Of a stretch of 64,000 nt of DNA, positions 36,355 through 47,877 are shown piece after piece. A program made the position numbers and the translations under genes. The stretch lies in contig VTPC01002296.1 of NCBI GenBank assembly GCA_011009095.1, positions 33,253-97,252 of the forward strand, read 5' to 3'. The DNA is from Ignelater luminosus (lineage: Eukaryota; Arthropoda; Insecta; Coleoptera; Elateridae). Each line of letters opens with the position of its first letter. Position 1 is the first letter of the stretch. A model generated the notes under the pieces. That model searched no databases. It worked only from the letters and a program-made list of their open reading frames with translations, and was not told where the DNA came from.

Positions 36355-38912
36355 CAGGAGCGGACTAATATCTTCAGGGGTCCTAAGCACTGCACAGTCT
36401 AGGGGCCCCCTCTCGAGTTCAATGTAAAAAACCAATTGATTCTGCTTGCTTTAGAATATTGACGTTTTATTTTTTATCTCATAAACTATTGTCCTGGCAA
36501 AGAAATTTTTTACACAAAAATATGCGTAATATTAAGTACAAGAGCCACTAACAGGAAAAGAAAGGGTGAGTCCTAACTTTCAGGCATTATTACACATCGA
36601 CGCAGAAAGGTATCTAGGTACTCTGGTGAAAATTTCATCGACCTAGGTGTGGGCATGCGCTCGTAGTGGAAATTACGAAAAAGTCTAGTTTTCCCACGAA
36701 TCCTAAGTATCTGGCGTTTATAAATTTTCGTAAAGTGATGAAATACAAGTATTTTGGTGAAAACGCCAGAACACTAGACATGGGCGGTTCCATATAAAAC
36801 CCGAAAAACCGTAAACGGAAATTTGCGTCATTTTATCAGTTTTTTAATTCTAATTCTTAAAATCAAAACGCCAGAAAGACCAATGCGGTCTTTTTTCATT
36901 AATTAATATTTTATGCGAAAAAGTTCACTTTTTTACAATTTTTTCCAGATTTTCAAAAAATTGTAAAAATATGCTTAAAATGCATATTAAGATGTGAAGA
37001 TTTGGTTGCGTATTGTTGAAAGTTTGTATAATATACAAATTTCGGAACGCCAGAAAGGTACGCCCTTCCCTATGCCCAAAGGTGCCCATTCAGGACAAAA
37101 CGGATTTACGGCAATCTGGGGGATAAAATTTTGCAAACGTGTTTGTTACATATTGTGATGATATTCAAAAATCTAAAGCGATGCCCAAATAAGAAATAGT
37201 AAGTTATAATGATCTTCACTAAATTCAATTTTAAAGACATAAAATGTGACAACAAAGTATCAAACAATTAAATTGAACATTTTAAATATTTGGAAATGTA
37301 TTATATAGTATATAAGTTACGATTTGTAAATAAGTTAAGAAAATAAACATTCTAGATTAGTTAAATGATATGATTACATGATAGTTGTTTATTGATGAAA
37401 ATTGATAAGGAGTTTATGTAAAAAAAAACAGTTGAATTTGTTGAATAATTCTTGATAGGAAGTGGAGAGAAAAATTTTTTAAAAAGAGTTTAGAAATGTA
37501 GAAAGGTTATTTAAAATTTATTAAAGAAAAGAAAAGTTATTAATTAAAATTACATTTGTCATAATTGATGTTGTATTAAAAGAAGCATATTTAAAAAGAA
37601 TGATGTCAATAAAATGGTACATATCCTGATTACTGATTTTTCTTATTATTGATGTGGGAGAATGGAAAATATAATACAAAAAAAAAGGAATAACTTCGTG
37701 AATTAACGTGAGTGTTGTTTATGTTAGTTAAATTATAAACTTGAAACATAAATTGAAACAAAAAAAATATAACTTGATTAGTGCCAATTTTATGAACTTT
37801 GAGAGAGACAACAATACATTTCAGTTAAAGTTAATATTAGTTCCAAATTGCAGTCTTCGTGAACATTTAAACAAATTTGGCCGATATAAAAAAAAATTAA
37901 TTAGTTCAACGAAGAGTAACTTCATTATTTCATTTACTCACATTCTAATACATTTTATTGTATGGAGGAATAATGGAACCGTCGATATGTGTGGTTCAAA
38001 TGTCTTTGGTGAGGACTTAAGCAGCCAGTGGACTGAACGGTGACATATTGAGGAGGCTTGGATAATCACTAACAGTGGAAGACCTACGCGGTGATGGGTA
38101 TATGTAAACAAGGAGATCTGCGGAAAAGGAACAGGAAACGTAAAGTTAACAAGGTTGTGGTTAAGTGAAGTTAAACAAGAATAAAAAAAGGTGGCAGATA
38201 AAAAAGAAATAAGTTAAATTTGAAGATATTCAAAATAGAAAACAAGATTTTAAACTTTTGTTTGAAGTAATAAAAAGGAAATGTAAAATTGTTTGATTAA
38301 TTAACTGTCAACTTGATAGAGATTGGTCACGTGTTGATCATGGTGTCATTATTATAGATCATCAATAAAAGATCATCCGAGTTGCATAAAATAATCACAT
38401 TATAACCTTTAATCACAATTATTTGACTTTTGGCCAAATTCTTTGAGAAAAAAAATTATAAACGTAAAAATATAAAAGATAATTATAAACTTTCAATAAA
38501 CATTGTGTTGTATCACAATATGTATAATTGATGAAAACAGTTTATTTTCCCGAAAAAAGGGCCCCTAAGGGCACATATGGACTTCCAAAAAGGCATTTCA
38601 AATAAGTAACTGTTAAAACTATTTGGTTCGTTATGTTAATATCAATTCATCACTCCTGTTTGAAGAGGATCAGCACAAATATTCAACTTTGCACAACATA
38701 ACCTTTATGGCGGGTACTTTACAGTTAAAGTTTGAATCTAAATGTTTTTATTAAAGAAATGATTACAATGAAATTATTTATCGTAATTTATAATTATATT
38801 TTAAAAATACTTTGTCTATCTCCAGAAAAAGTTTAACAAATTATTTTTATATATTTATTGAGCGGGGGCCCTAAGCATGTGCTTAGTCTGTTTATGCATT
38901 AGTCCAGCCCTG
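36355..38912. mobile_element. Non-coding hAT-like DNA transposon, 2558 bp
   Basis: The left end starts CAGGAGCGGACTAAT and the right end finishes ATTAGTCCAGCCCTG. These pair as terminal inverted repeats of about 15 bp with two mismatches. Both subterminal regions also carry TAAGCAC and a GGGCCCCC block in inverted form. The element is flanked by TCTGTCAC (36347-36354) and TGTGTCAC (38913-38920), an 8-bp target duplication with one mismatch. An 8-bp duplication with CAG...CTG ends is the hallmark of hAT transposons. No hAT transposase was seen; the only sizeable frame (37741-38043, 100 codons) lacks known motifs. It is therefore non-autonomous. About 37250-38500 is notably poor in C on the plus strand. 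Confidence 0.8.
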
Positions 38913-38920
38913 TGTGTCAC

Positions 38921-39567
38921 TCTTTAATGAAACACCTTGTACAGTCAAAAATAATCTTGAAAAGTATAGATAGTCATTCTGTGTGAATTTTTCTAGTAAT
39001 AGTTTTTCATTTTTTTTAAACTAATAATATGGAGTGTTGCAGCACCCTGTATAAACGTATGTTCTTAAAAACACTGTTTTCGAGATGCAAGATAATACAG
39101 TTTCACTAAGAACTTCTTACTTTCTAAATTTTAGAAGCAGTGTATCATACGATGATGTATTTTTCTGCATCGTTGTTTCATGGTGTCTCATATTTTTACA
39201 ATTTTTGCTCTAATTATTCTGCTCTGCTGCTTTGAATATCACAAATTTTATTTGTTTCTTGTTGATTCAATTTTGAAACATGAAATGTTGTTATCAATCT
39301 CTATTAAACTTTAGCATTCTGCACTGAAATAAAGGTGCATTCTATGACATGAGGCTATAAAGGTAACTAAGTTTAATTAACCTCAACTCAGATAATTTGC
39401 ATGAATATTACTTTCTGAAACACCCTGTATGCTTCAAATATAACCCTGGTAAAAGCTCTTGAGGTTGACACACTGAATTTAATTATGTTGCTAAACAGAA
39501 AATTGAATTAGAATGATTAAAGAGTGGTATATGACTAGACACATTTATTTAGCATTTAATGGTAATG
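38921..39567. other. Gene-free stretch with CACCCTGTA-type motifs
   Basis: AGCACCCTGTATAAAC near 39043 and AACACCCTGTATGC near 39420 are further copies of the CAGGGTG terminus read from the other strand. No full element was delimited. Confidence 0.4.
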
Positions 39568-39569
39568 TA

Positions 39570-41126
39570 CAGTTGCTCAACGTGAAAGTCGGACAATTAA
39601 ATATAAATAGATTTTCTCTAAAAATTACAACAAAGATTTTGCCTGAGAAATAAAATTATCATACTTATGGATCAATAAAGGAGCCAGCACTAGATTTTTT
39701 TGAAAATAACAAAATTAATTTTCTTTAGTCGTAATCATTATAGAATATCAAAGAAATGATAGCAAATTTAACATCAAAATGAAACTCGGACGGTTTCGGT
39801 TGCTTGTCTTATCTAGCCGGCGTGCACGGCACATTTTCGATAATGTTGAAAATTTTAGTTCAAATATGGTTTCTACTACAAACCGTCTATATTAGTGTAG
39901 TTTTACAAAAATTGGAAGACAACGTGGTCAAACGTCTATCTAACTAAGAGAATTGGTTCTGAAGCATCACAATAAGGGTAAAACAGTTAGGGAAATTGGA
40001 GAAATAGTTGATCGTAGTCATTCTACAGTTCGTGATATCATAAGCCGGTTTACGAAATTTAATATTATAGCAAATAAACCAAAAAAGAGTGCGTGAAAAA
40101 TATTTAATGAAGCGGACGAAAGATGGATCATAAGCCAAATAACGAAAAATTCGAAATTGAGTGCTCCCAAACTGGCGGTCGAAGTAGAAAAATATCTTGG
40201 TAAAAAAGCACACCCCAAAACTATAAGGATTATTTTAGGGAAACATCAATTTAATGGACGAGTTGTCCGAAAACAGCCATACATTAGTAAAACAAATAGA
40301 ATTAAAAGATTGAAGTTTGCTAAGGAGCACTCAAATAAAGATTTTTCCTTTTGGAATCGGGTGTTATTCACTGACGAAAGTAAAATTAATATTTTTGGGT
40401 CTAACAGTAGCACCTACATCTGGAGGAAAGCAAATGAAGAGTTGCGGCGGCAGAATTTAAAGCCGACCGTCAAACACGGTGGAGGATCGGTAATTTTAAA
40501 AAAGAATCTTCACGAAAGCGTACAAAAATTAGGAATCAGTGATGATTTTTATTTTTATCAGGACAACGATCCAAAACATAAGGCTTATAAAATACGGTCT
40601 TGGTTGCTTTATAATTGCCTGCATGTCCGGGAAACACCTCCACAGTCTCCTGATATTATTGCTATAGAAAATCTATGGAGCTATTTGAAAACACAGGTGC
40701 GGAAACACACTATTTCTTCAAGAACAGGCCTAAAAAGAGTAATTCTTGAAGAATGGAAAAAGATACCTCCTGCCTTATGTGAGAAAATAGTTAGATCAAT
40801 GCCCAAAAGATTAGAAAGTGTCAAAAAGAGTAAGGGCCTTCCCACAAAGTATTGATTTTAAAATAATTGATTGTTATATAAGTTTTAATTATAATTTCTG
40901 TGATTGTTCGAGTTTTATTTTGATATTAAGTTTGTATTTAATTTAGAATTAATTATTTTTTTGCTTTATTTTTTGAATTTATCGATTTTTCTTTTATTAA
41001 ATGTATACAGTAAACTGCCATTTAATAGAGTATCTACTTTATTTCAATTTATTGTAATATTATTTTTTAATTTATTAATAATTCTACATTTTCATAACAG
41101 CGTCCGAGTTTCACTTTGAGCAACTG
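39570..41126 (+). mobile_element. Defective Tc1-type transposon, 1557 bp
   Basis: TA|CAGTTGCTCAACGTGAAAGT at the left and its inverted copy CTTTGAGCAACTG|TA at the right form terminal repeats of about 25 bp with two mismatches. An extra GAAACTCGGACG at 39781-39792 repeats the inner part of the terminus, as in Tc1 elements with inner direct repeats. The broken transposase occupies 39924-40855. Confidence 0.9.
39924..40855 (+). pseudogene. Tc1-type transposase pseudogene (DD34E)
   Basis: Helix-turn-helix residues LKHHNKGKTVREIGEIVDRS are readable from 39959. A TGA at 40094-40096 interrupts the linker where a GRPR-like motif is expected, and the start region is out of frame. The catalytic part is open for over 230 codons: VLFTDESK (first D), YQDNDPKH (second D) and QSPDIIAIENLW (catalytic E), with 34 residues between the second D and E. 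Directly after KHGGGSV, some 30 residues normally present in the family (the VWGCF...DILKKNL region) are missing by an in-frame deletion, so the folded domain cannot be intact. It ends GLPTKY before TGA at 40853. Confidence 0.9.
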
Positions 41127-41128
41127 TA

Positions 41129-42660
41129 CGTTTCAACCCCATTAGTAAATTAAACTATTAAATAAATAAATACACAGAAACGATACATTCTTTCAATTTT
41201 CTTCAATTATGATATGGCTCTACACTGATAAAAGAATATAATTTTGTCAATGAATTAGAAAGATTTCCTTACTGTGGAAACTTAAAAGGTACTGTATGTG
41301 TACTAGACCACTATTAAAATTCACTTTGTTAAAATTGTTTCACAAATATTATTTAGAGGAGTTAGAATCGAAAAGCTGTTCTTCTTTCTCAAATGTAGGT
41401 ACTTAATGTTCTACAACATTCAGCTAGTGGCAACTGTGTTTAAAATAGGACAACAATGATAAACCGATAGAAAGTGCAAGGGAGATTTGCAGATGTGCAC
41501 TTTGGGGTGAGAAATGATAAAACACAAGTTACAATAAAAAAGAAAACTGTAGTAACACTTTGTTTTTAGTGATACAGCAACAAAAAAAACAAGCATTTGT
41601 AATTTCTACTAAATTTCTTATATGCAGCTAATTGAAAAACTGTAGTTTACACAAAAGTCTGAACTGCTCTTACAAAATTGTTTGTCTAAATTGATGTTTG
41701 CGTGAATGTGTATGTGAGATTAATTACAAATAAAGCCTAGTTAAATCTGATAGTCTTGAATAATACAAATTATATAAAACTACCTTGGACTAAATGTAAA
41801 AACATGTGTATCTGTATATACATAATATGTCAAGGAGAATAAATAAAAATATTATATAAATACATAGGTTATTTCGATGTATGAAGTTCTTAATTTTTAA
41901 CAGGGAAAAACTAGAGATTATTGATTAGATTATGATGCATAATGATATTAAAGATATATCAAATAATATGAAAACAAAAATAATAAAAACAAATAAGGGA
42001 ATTATTAAAGCAATCAAATAAAAAAAATAACCCGAGACTTTTTAATATCATAATAATCCTTATTCGTGATAATACAACTTTTAACAAGAAATATACAAAC
42101 TTATGTGTATGTGAACTGTGAAAAGTATTATTAATTAGGAATGCTATAGTAAACTACTCATGAAACCAGATCTCATTTTCAAATACAAATACTATACAGT
42201 GTAGTGTCTAACTAATCAATAGTTAGATTGAAAATAAGGACAACAATTTACCCGATTAATTAATTTGTATCAGGTTTCAATTTAAAGCTCAACTCAATCA
42301 AAATTTAATATGATTACACTAGAACAAATACTCAAATCTAATTTCAGTAAAGAAACAGTAGAAGGTTGTGTAAGATTTAAGAGAAAATTATCTTGTGTTT
42401 CAATTTTTAAAGTACAATCTCTAAAATAAAATATTTAATTTTTGTTTTCTTCTGAAAACTTTCTGTATTATCAAGTTGTAACCTTAACTTTCGGAGCTGA
42501 TATAGGTAAGTAGCATTATAAAACAACTCTCCTGGATTTATACAAATTTTTAAAATGTGCAAGATTCAAAACAAATATCTCTTAAAAAAATAATCTTAGT
42601 CGCCGATGGGTGTTCTAATAATAATATGACTATTTCTGTGATTTTCCTATAAGCCACCTA
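41129..42660. other. Gene-free stretch
   Basis: Very AT-rich, with no gene or defined repeat seen. It separates the Tc1 copy from DD41D copy B. Confidence 0.5.
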
Positions 42661-42662
42661 TA

Positions 42663-45268
42663 CAGGGTGATTCTGAAATAAAGGGTATCCTCTTAAAGGT
42701 TGATAGCGGTGTGATAGTACATACATTTGCGATAAAAAAAGGTAGGTAAAAATTGCATAGTTTCCGAGAAAAAGACTTTTGAAATTTAATCGCTAAGCCA
42801 ATGTAAGGGTCGGAACATGTTGTCACAATCAGTCGGTCTTTGACTTTCCTGAGAGTGACAAGGTGTGAAAAAATTTAAAGTGAGCGAGATGTTTTCCACT
42901 CAAGAGTTGGCAGACATAACTTTAATGTATGAAGAATGTCATTATAATGTAGAAGCGACAAAACGACTGTACGCCGATCGTTTTCCACAACGAAGACAGC
43001 CTTCGCGGAATACAATACTGCAAACGATACAACGACTTCGCGATACAGGTAGCACCGTCGCAACATATGAAGGCCGTGGACAAGAACGAGCACCACACTT
43101 TCTTCTAGCGGAAGAAGATGTATTAGATACGATTAATGAAGATCCTACAATAAGTACCCGCGGTATCGCACGCGACGTGAACGTTTCCCAAGCAACAGCG
43201 CATCGGATATTAAAGTCGTACTTATTACATCCCTATCACGTACAACGGGTTCAGCATTTAACTGAAAATGACTTTGCACCGAGACGAACATTTTGTGAGT
43301 GGTTTCAACAAAAAAACAATGCAACAACAGGAATTTGTAGAAAAAGTACTGTTTACGGATGAGTGTTGTTTTACGCGAGACGGTATCTTAAATTTTCATA
43401 ACGTACATTATTGGAATGACGCTAATCCTCACCTGATTAGGGAAGATAAATTTCAATGGCGGTTTTCTATTAATGTGTGGTGTGGCATTTTAGGAGACAC
43501 ATTGTATGGACCATTTATTTTACCACAGCGGTTAAACGGAGACACGTATCTGGAATTTCTAGAAAACAAGTTGCCAGATATGTTGGATGATACACCTCTA
43601 GAAACTCGTAGGCATATTTATTACATGCATGATGGACCCCTGCGCATACTAGCGTACGTGTGCAGGGCTATTTGAACGAAATGTTCCCCCATCGGTGGAT
43701 TGGTCGCAATGGTTCCGTACGCTGGCCTGCTCGTAGCCCTGACATAAATCCTCTGGACTACTTCTTGTGGGGTCACATGAAGTCTGTTGTATATCGCACG
43801 GAAGTCGAAAACGCGGAAGACCTTCAACAACGCATTTTAGCAGCAGCCGCAGAAATTCGCAATACAGCTGGAATATTTACTCGTGTGCGTAACAGTTTTC
43901 ACCGACGCATAGAGGCTTGTCTTCAGGTCGACGGTGGTCATTTACAACATTTGTTGTAATATTTTGGTAAGTTGTCCGTCTTTCGAGTAATAAGGTGATA
44001 ACATGAATGCGTAAACGTCGCGATACTCTGTTTAGTCTTTACAAGAAAACGAAAGAAGATTGAATTATGAATTATGGCCCTTTTTCGTGCGCTTTTGAAT
44101 GAGATTCGCATTTCTGACATTAACAAAAGAAACTGTATTTTCGCGTTAAATAGGCAGCGGTCAGCGACCTTAATTTTACTATTGAAATATGTTTTTAGAA
44201 AAAGAAATTGGAAGTACCTAGTTGTTAGGGTAAAGCCAGTGCCTTTGAAAGAAGCAGGTACCAAATATTTAATCTCCAAGAAAACGTTTTGACGAGAAGC
44301 CTTTTTATAATTCTCGCTTTTCTGGATTAAGAAGTAAACATGATGGGAGGTAAAATAAAGTTGCTGTACTTGCTTAGTTGACAGACTTACTATTTACTAC
44401 TTGCTCGAGATAAAAGAAAGCGATAGCTTATGTTAAAAGGAACCGCTATTTCGCCGAAAGCATGGTAAACGCACCAAACCTTTCTCGCACTTTAAACGCT
44501 TCTAATAGTTTTTCTGGTTTCTACAATGCCATAAATAACCTATGGACACGTTTATAACATTTACTTTTTGATCTGTAAACGGAAAAATATTAAAATTTTA
44601 TCGTTAGTGACTTTTTTCTGTAAAATTCCGAAGAACCAAGAACTTCAATAAGCATTATGCTACATAAATAAAAATTGGTTGATTTTATGGAATTGAGTTA
44701 AATACAGAAGCGATAATTAGTAGTATCCTCCATAATGTTTTCTATTCAAATGACTATATAATAATATGGGATTAAACTGTTGCTTGCGAGACTGGAATCT
44801 AATTGCTCGTGACATAAAGTATGCTATTATCTTTTTACTGTCTTAATACATTTCAACAACCCTGCCTGTTAAACATATCACAATTTCTTTGATCTCCTCA
44901 ACTTCGAATTTAAGAAGGGAAAGTTGAAAATGTCCAGGGGGTAGCTTATGATGGCATTTATTGTTCATTGTGCTACTACACCTGCGTTAGTTCAAAGAAA
45001 ATAGGCATGTCTGGCAAATTTTCATTCTTGCACTACAATGGTTTTACAACAACTGTAAATCTCCTTAACTTTCACTTTTTACTCCGAAGGCGAGAAGACA
45101 AAGAACACTTTCCTTTTTCTAACCAGAGGCGGCTTCAGTATTTAATATTTGGGAAAATTGTGAAAATTTTCAACTTTCACGGAGCCACTTCGTTTCTTCA
45201 TTTTTTATCCTCTTTTAGCCTCACTTATCACCTATTAAAAGGATACCCTTTATTTCAGAATCACCCTG
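42663..45268 (+). mobile_element. DD41D-type Tc1/mariner element, copy B (near full length)
   Basis: A 2606-bp element with TA on both sides and terminal inverted repeats identical for 28 bp (CAGGGTGATTCTGAAATAAA and beyond). It is the opposite-orientation partner of 31850-33901. The transposase region spans 42889-43959 with two frameshifts, followed by about 1.3 kb with no clear gene. Two frames in that tail (44074-44292 and 44968-45297) are open in both copies. However, in the first, six of seven base differences change the amino acid, so I see no sign of protein-level constraint. About 87 bp of the 5' untranslated segment present in copy A is missing here near 42801. Confidence 0.9.
42889..43959 (+). 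pseudogene. DD41D transposase with two compensating frameshifts (copy B)
   Basis: The start MFSTQELADITLMYEECHYN uses the ATG at 42889, inside a slightly longer open frame. The first helix-turn-helix region (about residues 1-60) resembles the DUF4817-type domain common in insect transposons. A second lies near PTISTRGIARDVNVSQATAH. An extra A in a seven-A run (43310-43316) shifts the frame before the first catalytic motif VLFTDECCF. A one-base loss at about 43635-43641 shifts it again at YMHDG. The frame then returns for SPDINPLDYFLWG and ends GGHLQHLL. The two changes cancel, so total length (about 356 codons) is preserved. Comparison with copy A supports the second break being a deletion in this copy. 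Confidence 0.9.
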
Positions 45269-45270
45269 TA

Positions 45271-47633
45271 TACTTTTGTCAAGCTTATGAATTCTAATTA
45301 AATACTACGTATAACCCGTTTTTTTTGTTATATAATTCAGAGTAGGCTTTGATTTTACCTCATTTTTGCAGTGTACAACAAACAAAAGCAAATTCAGGTT
45401 TACAACCTAAAAACCAAAAATCATTACATATATTGACGACTCATGTTTAATGATATAAATGGCAAACCGTTAACCTATAAATATTTATTTAGTAACATTT
45501 AGTGAAACTTCAAAGTACACTGTTAGAAAAACATCATGTCAAGGCCTACTCTGAATTTCATAATATAAAAATGTACTATATGTAGATTGAAAATCAGTAA
45601 CAGAAAAAGCAGAAACGGATGCAAATGAAATTGCTCTTGCAAAATTACTTTGGAGTGATCTTACCTTTTTCACAAGAACAACAAAATAATACATCAGATA
45701 GAAATAATAATTTAAAAGTAAGCTAAAATAGTACAAAGAATTAAAGGAAACTAGAGACTAGACTTTCAACAGTTGATTAGTATGAATTGCAATGGTTTAA
45801 TTTAACTACAGTAATAAAAAAATTACTTTGACACTAAAGTTATTGAAATGTTGAATTATTATTTTTTTAAAATAAATAATAGCTTTTGTAAGGTCTTGTA
45901 CTACCTAAAGATTTCTCAATACTCAATATCTTATATTACTAAGGTATTGCAAGAGAGGAGTCAGCTGATTTCTTTAGATCTTATTTCCTTAGGGATCTGA
46001 TAACCAATTAAATTTTTAAACTACAAAAATGATAATTGTTCCTTGTACAGAATTTCTTTGACTGATAAATATATAAAAGCGATCTTATTTGGTTCTTGTC
46101 TGGAATTATTTTAGGAGTTGTCTTCACTACAACTAAAATTATTTCTTGCAACCCATGCAGACTATGCGTGCACACTTCTTTCTACTTGTTAAATACAGTA
46201 GATGAAATGACACAGATTTAGTGTTTTGAGCTATTTACACAGTATATTCAAAGTATTATATAGATTCATCAATAGCTTTTTATCACTGTGCCTTGTAATG
46301 AATGTGGCAACTTGTTTGCATTGTCTTTACAATGCACAAAGAAAAACACAAAAATAAAATACAGGAATGCCGACAAACACCTTAAATCTTACTTAAACAG
46401 AAATTTTTAAACTCACTAAATTACTATGTAGTAACGTTAAGTAATTAAATACAATATTTTGATTAATTTCTTATACTTAACAATTTAATAGTTTCTTATA
46501 GTGAATATTCACAAAATACCATTAACTCCTATGCTTATTTGGTTAAATCTATTGATATGGATTAACTAATTTATTTGGAAATTAATTTTCCATGAAATTG
46601 GATTTCCAGGTAATGTCAGCTCAAATAGTTTATGTTTGTTACTTAGTTATTACTTAGAATGCTTTGTTATTCTTGATCACCCTTATTGAGCTAGATCGTG
46701 AATTAGTGAAAAAAGGTTTCTTCAATTATGGAGAACATCAGATACTTTAATTCTGAGAAATACTATTTATAGAACTTTACTTTGTCGCTTATTTAATGTT
46801 TGAAGTTTGAATACTTGATATTCAATGTTGCTTTTAAGCAAAATAAATTTCAAATTTCAGTAAACCTCTTAGAACATTAAAATATAATATCCATAAGATT
46901 TCTAGAAAACGCTTTATTGTGGGAAAATGTCATCTGATGTAAGCTTGAATTCGTGAGAACCACTGTGGTAGAATCTACGTCTGACACAAGGCTGGATAAC
47001 ACTGTAATTTTGCTTAGTTGATGTTAATTATTCGCAGTAAGTTTTGTTTGTTCTATACTCCTAAGTTTAATTTTCTATTGTGCAATACATGAATAACATG
47101 CTAAGATATTTGAAAGTAGTAATATAGAATTGTTAGGCTGTAGCAATCAGTTTCCTGCGGTTGATTTTTAAAATTAACTAGTACTAAATTTAAAAAGAAA
47201 ACTCATTTATTGGTCAATAAATCTTAAATTTAGAGAACTCTAGACATTCAATAAAAAACGAAAATCCTTGGCGTCCCGTTTATATTATTGCATCTAAAAG
47301 GATCGAAGGGTCAACCATCAAATAATTGACCGCTCAATGAAAAATTTAACTTTTAGATTCCAACATAGAATAAATAAGTCTATGACGTAAGAATAATTAA
47401 CGATTACGTTAATTAATGATTAATTGGGTTTAACCTTTATCTTTAGGGAAACACCTGAAAAAGAATAGTCGAATATCTTTCTAAGTAAACATTTAAAATT
47501 AATTCTATTTCGCAATAAATTTACTTCCTCACTCAATCAAAAATCTCATCGAGATCAACAAATTATTGCCTTTTTGTTCGTTCCGCCAATGCATTATACA
47601 TAGGGATACAACAAATATAAAATTGTAATTTAC
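45271..47633. other. Gene-free stretch, probably intron of the iRhom-like gene
   Basis: It lies downstream (minus strand) of the exon at 47634-47877, whose splice donor opens into it. No further exon was recognised. AT-rich, no repeat delimited. Confidence 0.45.
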
Positions 47634-47877
47634 CGTAACTACGTAAGAAAGTCCATCCCAAGTCATTCTGGCTACCGATTCCTTTCTCCGGACTGTGGTT
47701 GCAGGGTAACGATCTTGAGAGCTATCAGGAACGTCGCTAGGACCAGGAAGAACGTCAGGACGCCACGCGGACATTCTTCCAGGTATTGATTGTCCTCTTG
47801 CAATTTCGGATACCGCTCTTCTGTAACTTCTGCCGCCTGATGGTAATCTGTATTCTGCTTTAAGTGGTCCATATGTT
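47634..47877 (-). CDS. rho-5: iRhom-like (rhomboid-5) internal exon
   Basis: The 244-bp minus-strand exon has an acceptor TTTTAG just above 47877 and a donor GTAAAT just below 47634. Its first base completes the arginine codon left open by the exon at 59734-60291. The peptide then reads TYGPLKAEYRLPSGG, MSAWRPDVLPGPSDV, and near the end RRKESVARMTWDGLSYVVT. The YG-L-P segment followed by RRKxESVAxM parallels the conserved cytosolic N-terminal region of inactive rhomboids, which bind and traffic EGF-family ligands or the ADAM17 protease in the secretory pathway. The exon ends on a codon boundary, so the next exon should begin in phase 0; it was not found in the window. The family call rests on remembered motifs and the joined exons, not on an alignment. 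Confidence 0.75.

Noticed and set aside
44074-44292. 72-codon frame open in both DD41D copies
   Set aside because: Seven base differences separate the copies and six change the amino acid, so there is no sign of protein constraint. The opposite strand is also open.
44968-45297. 109-codon frame in the DD41D tail
   Set aside because: It runs through the terminal inverted repeat into flanking DNA and has no domain. It is open in copy A too, but the visible differences there mostly change residues.
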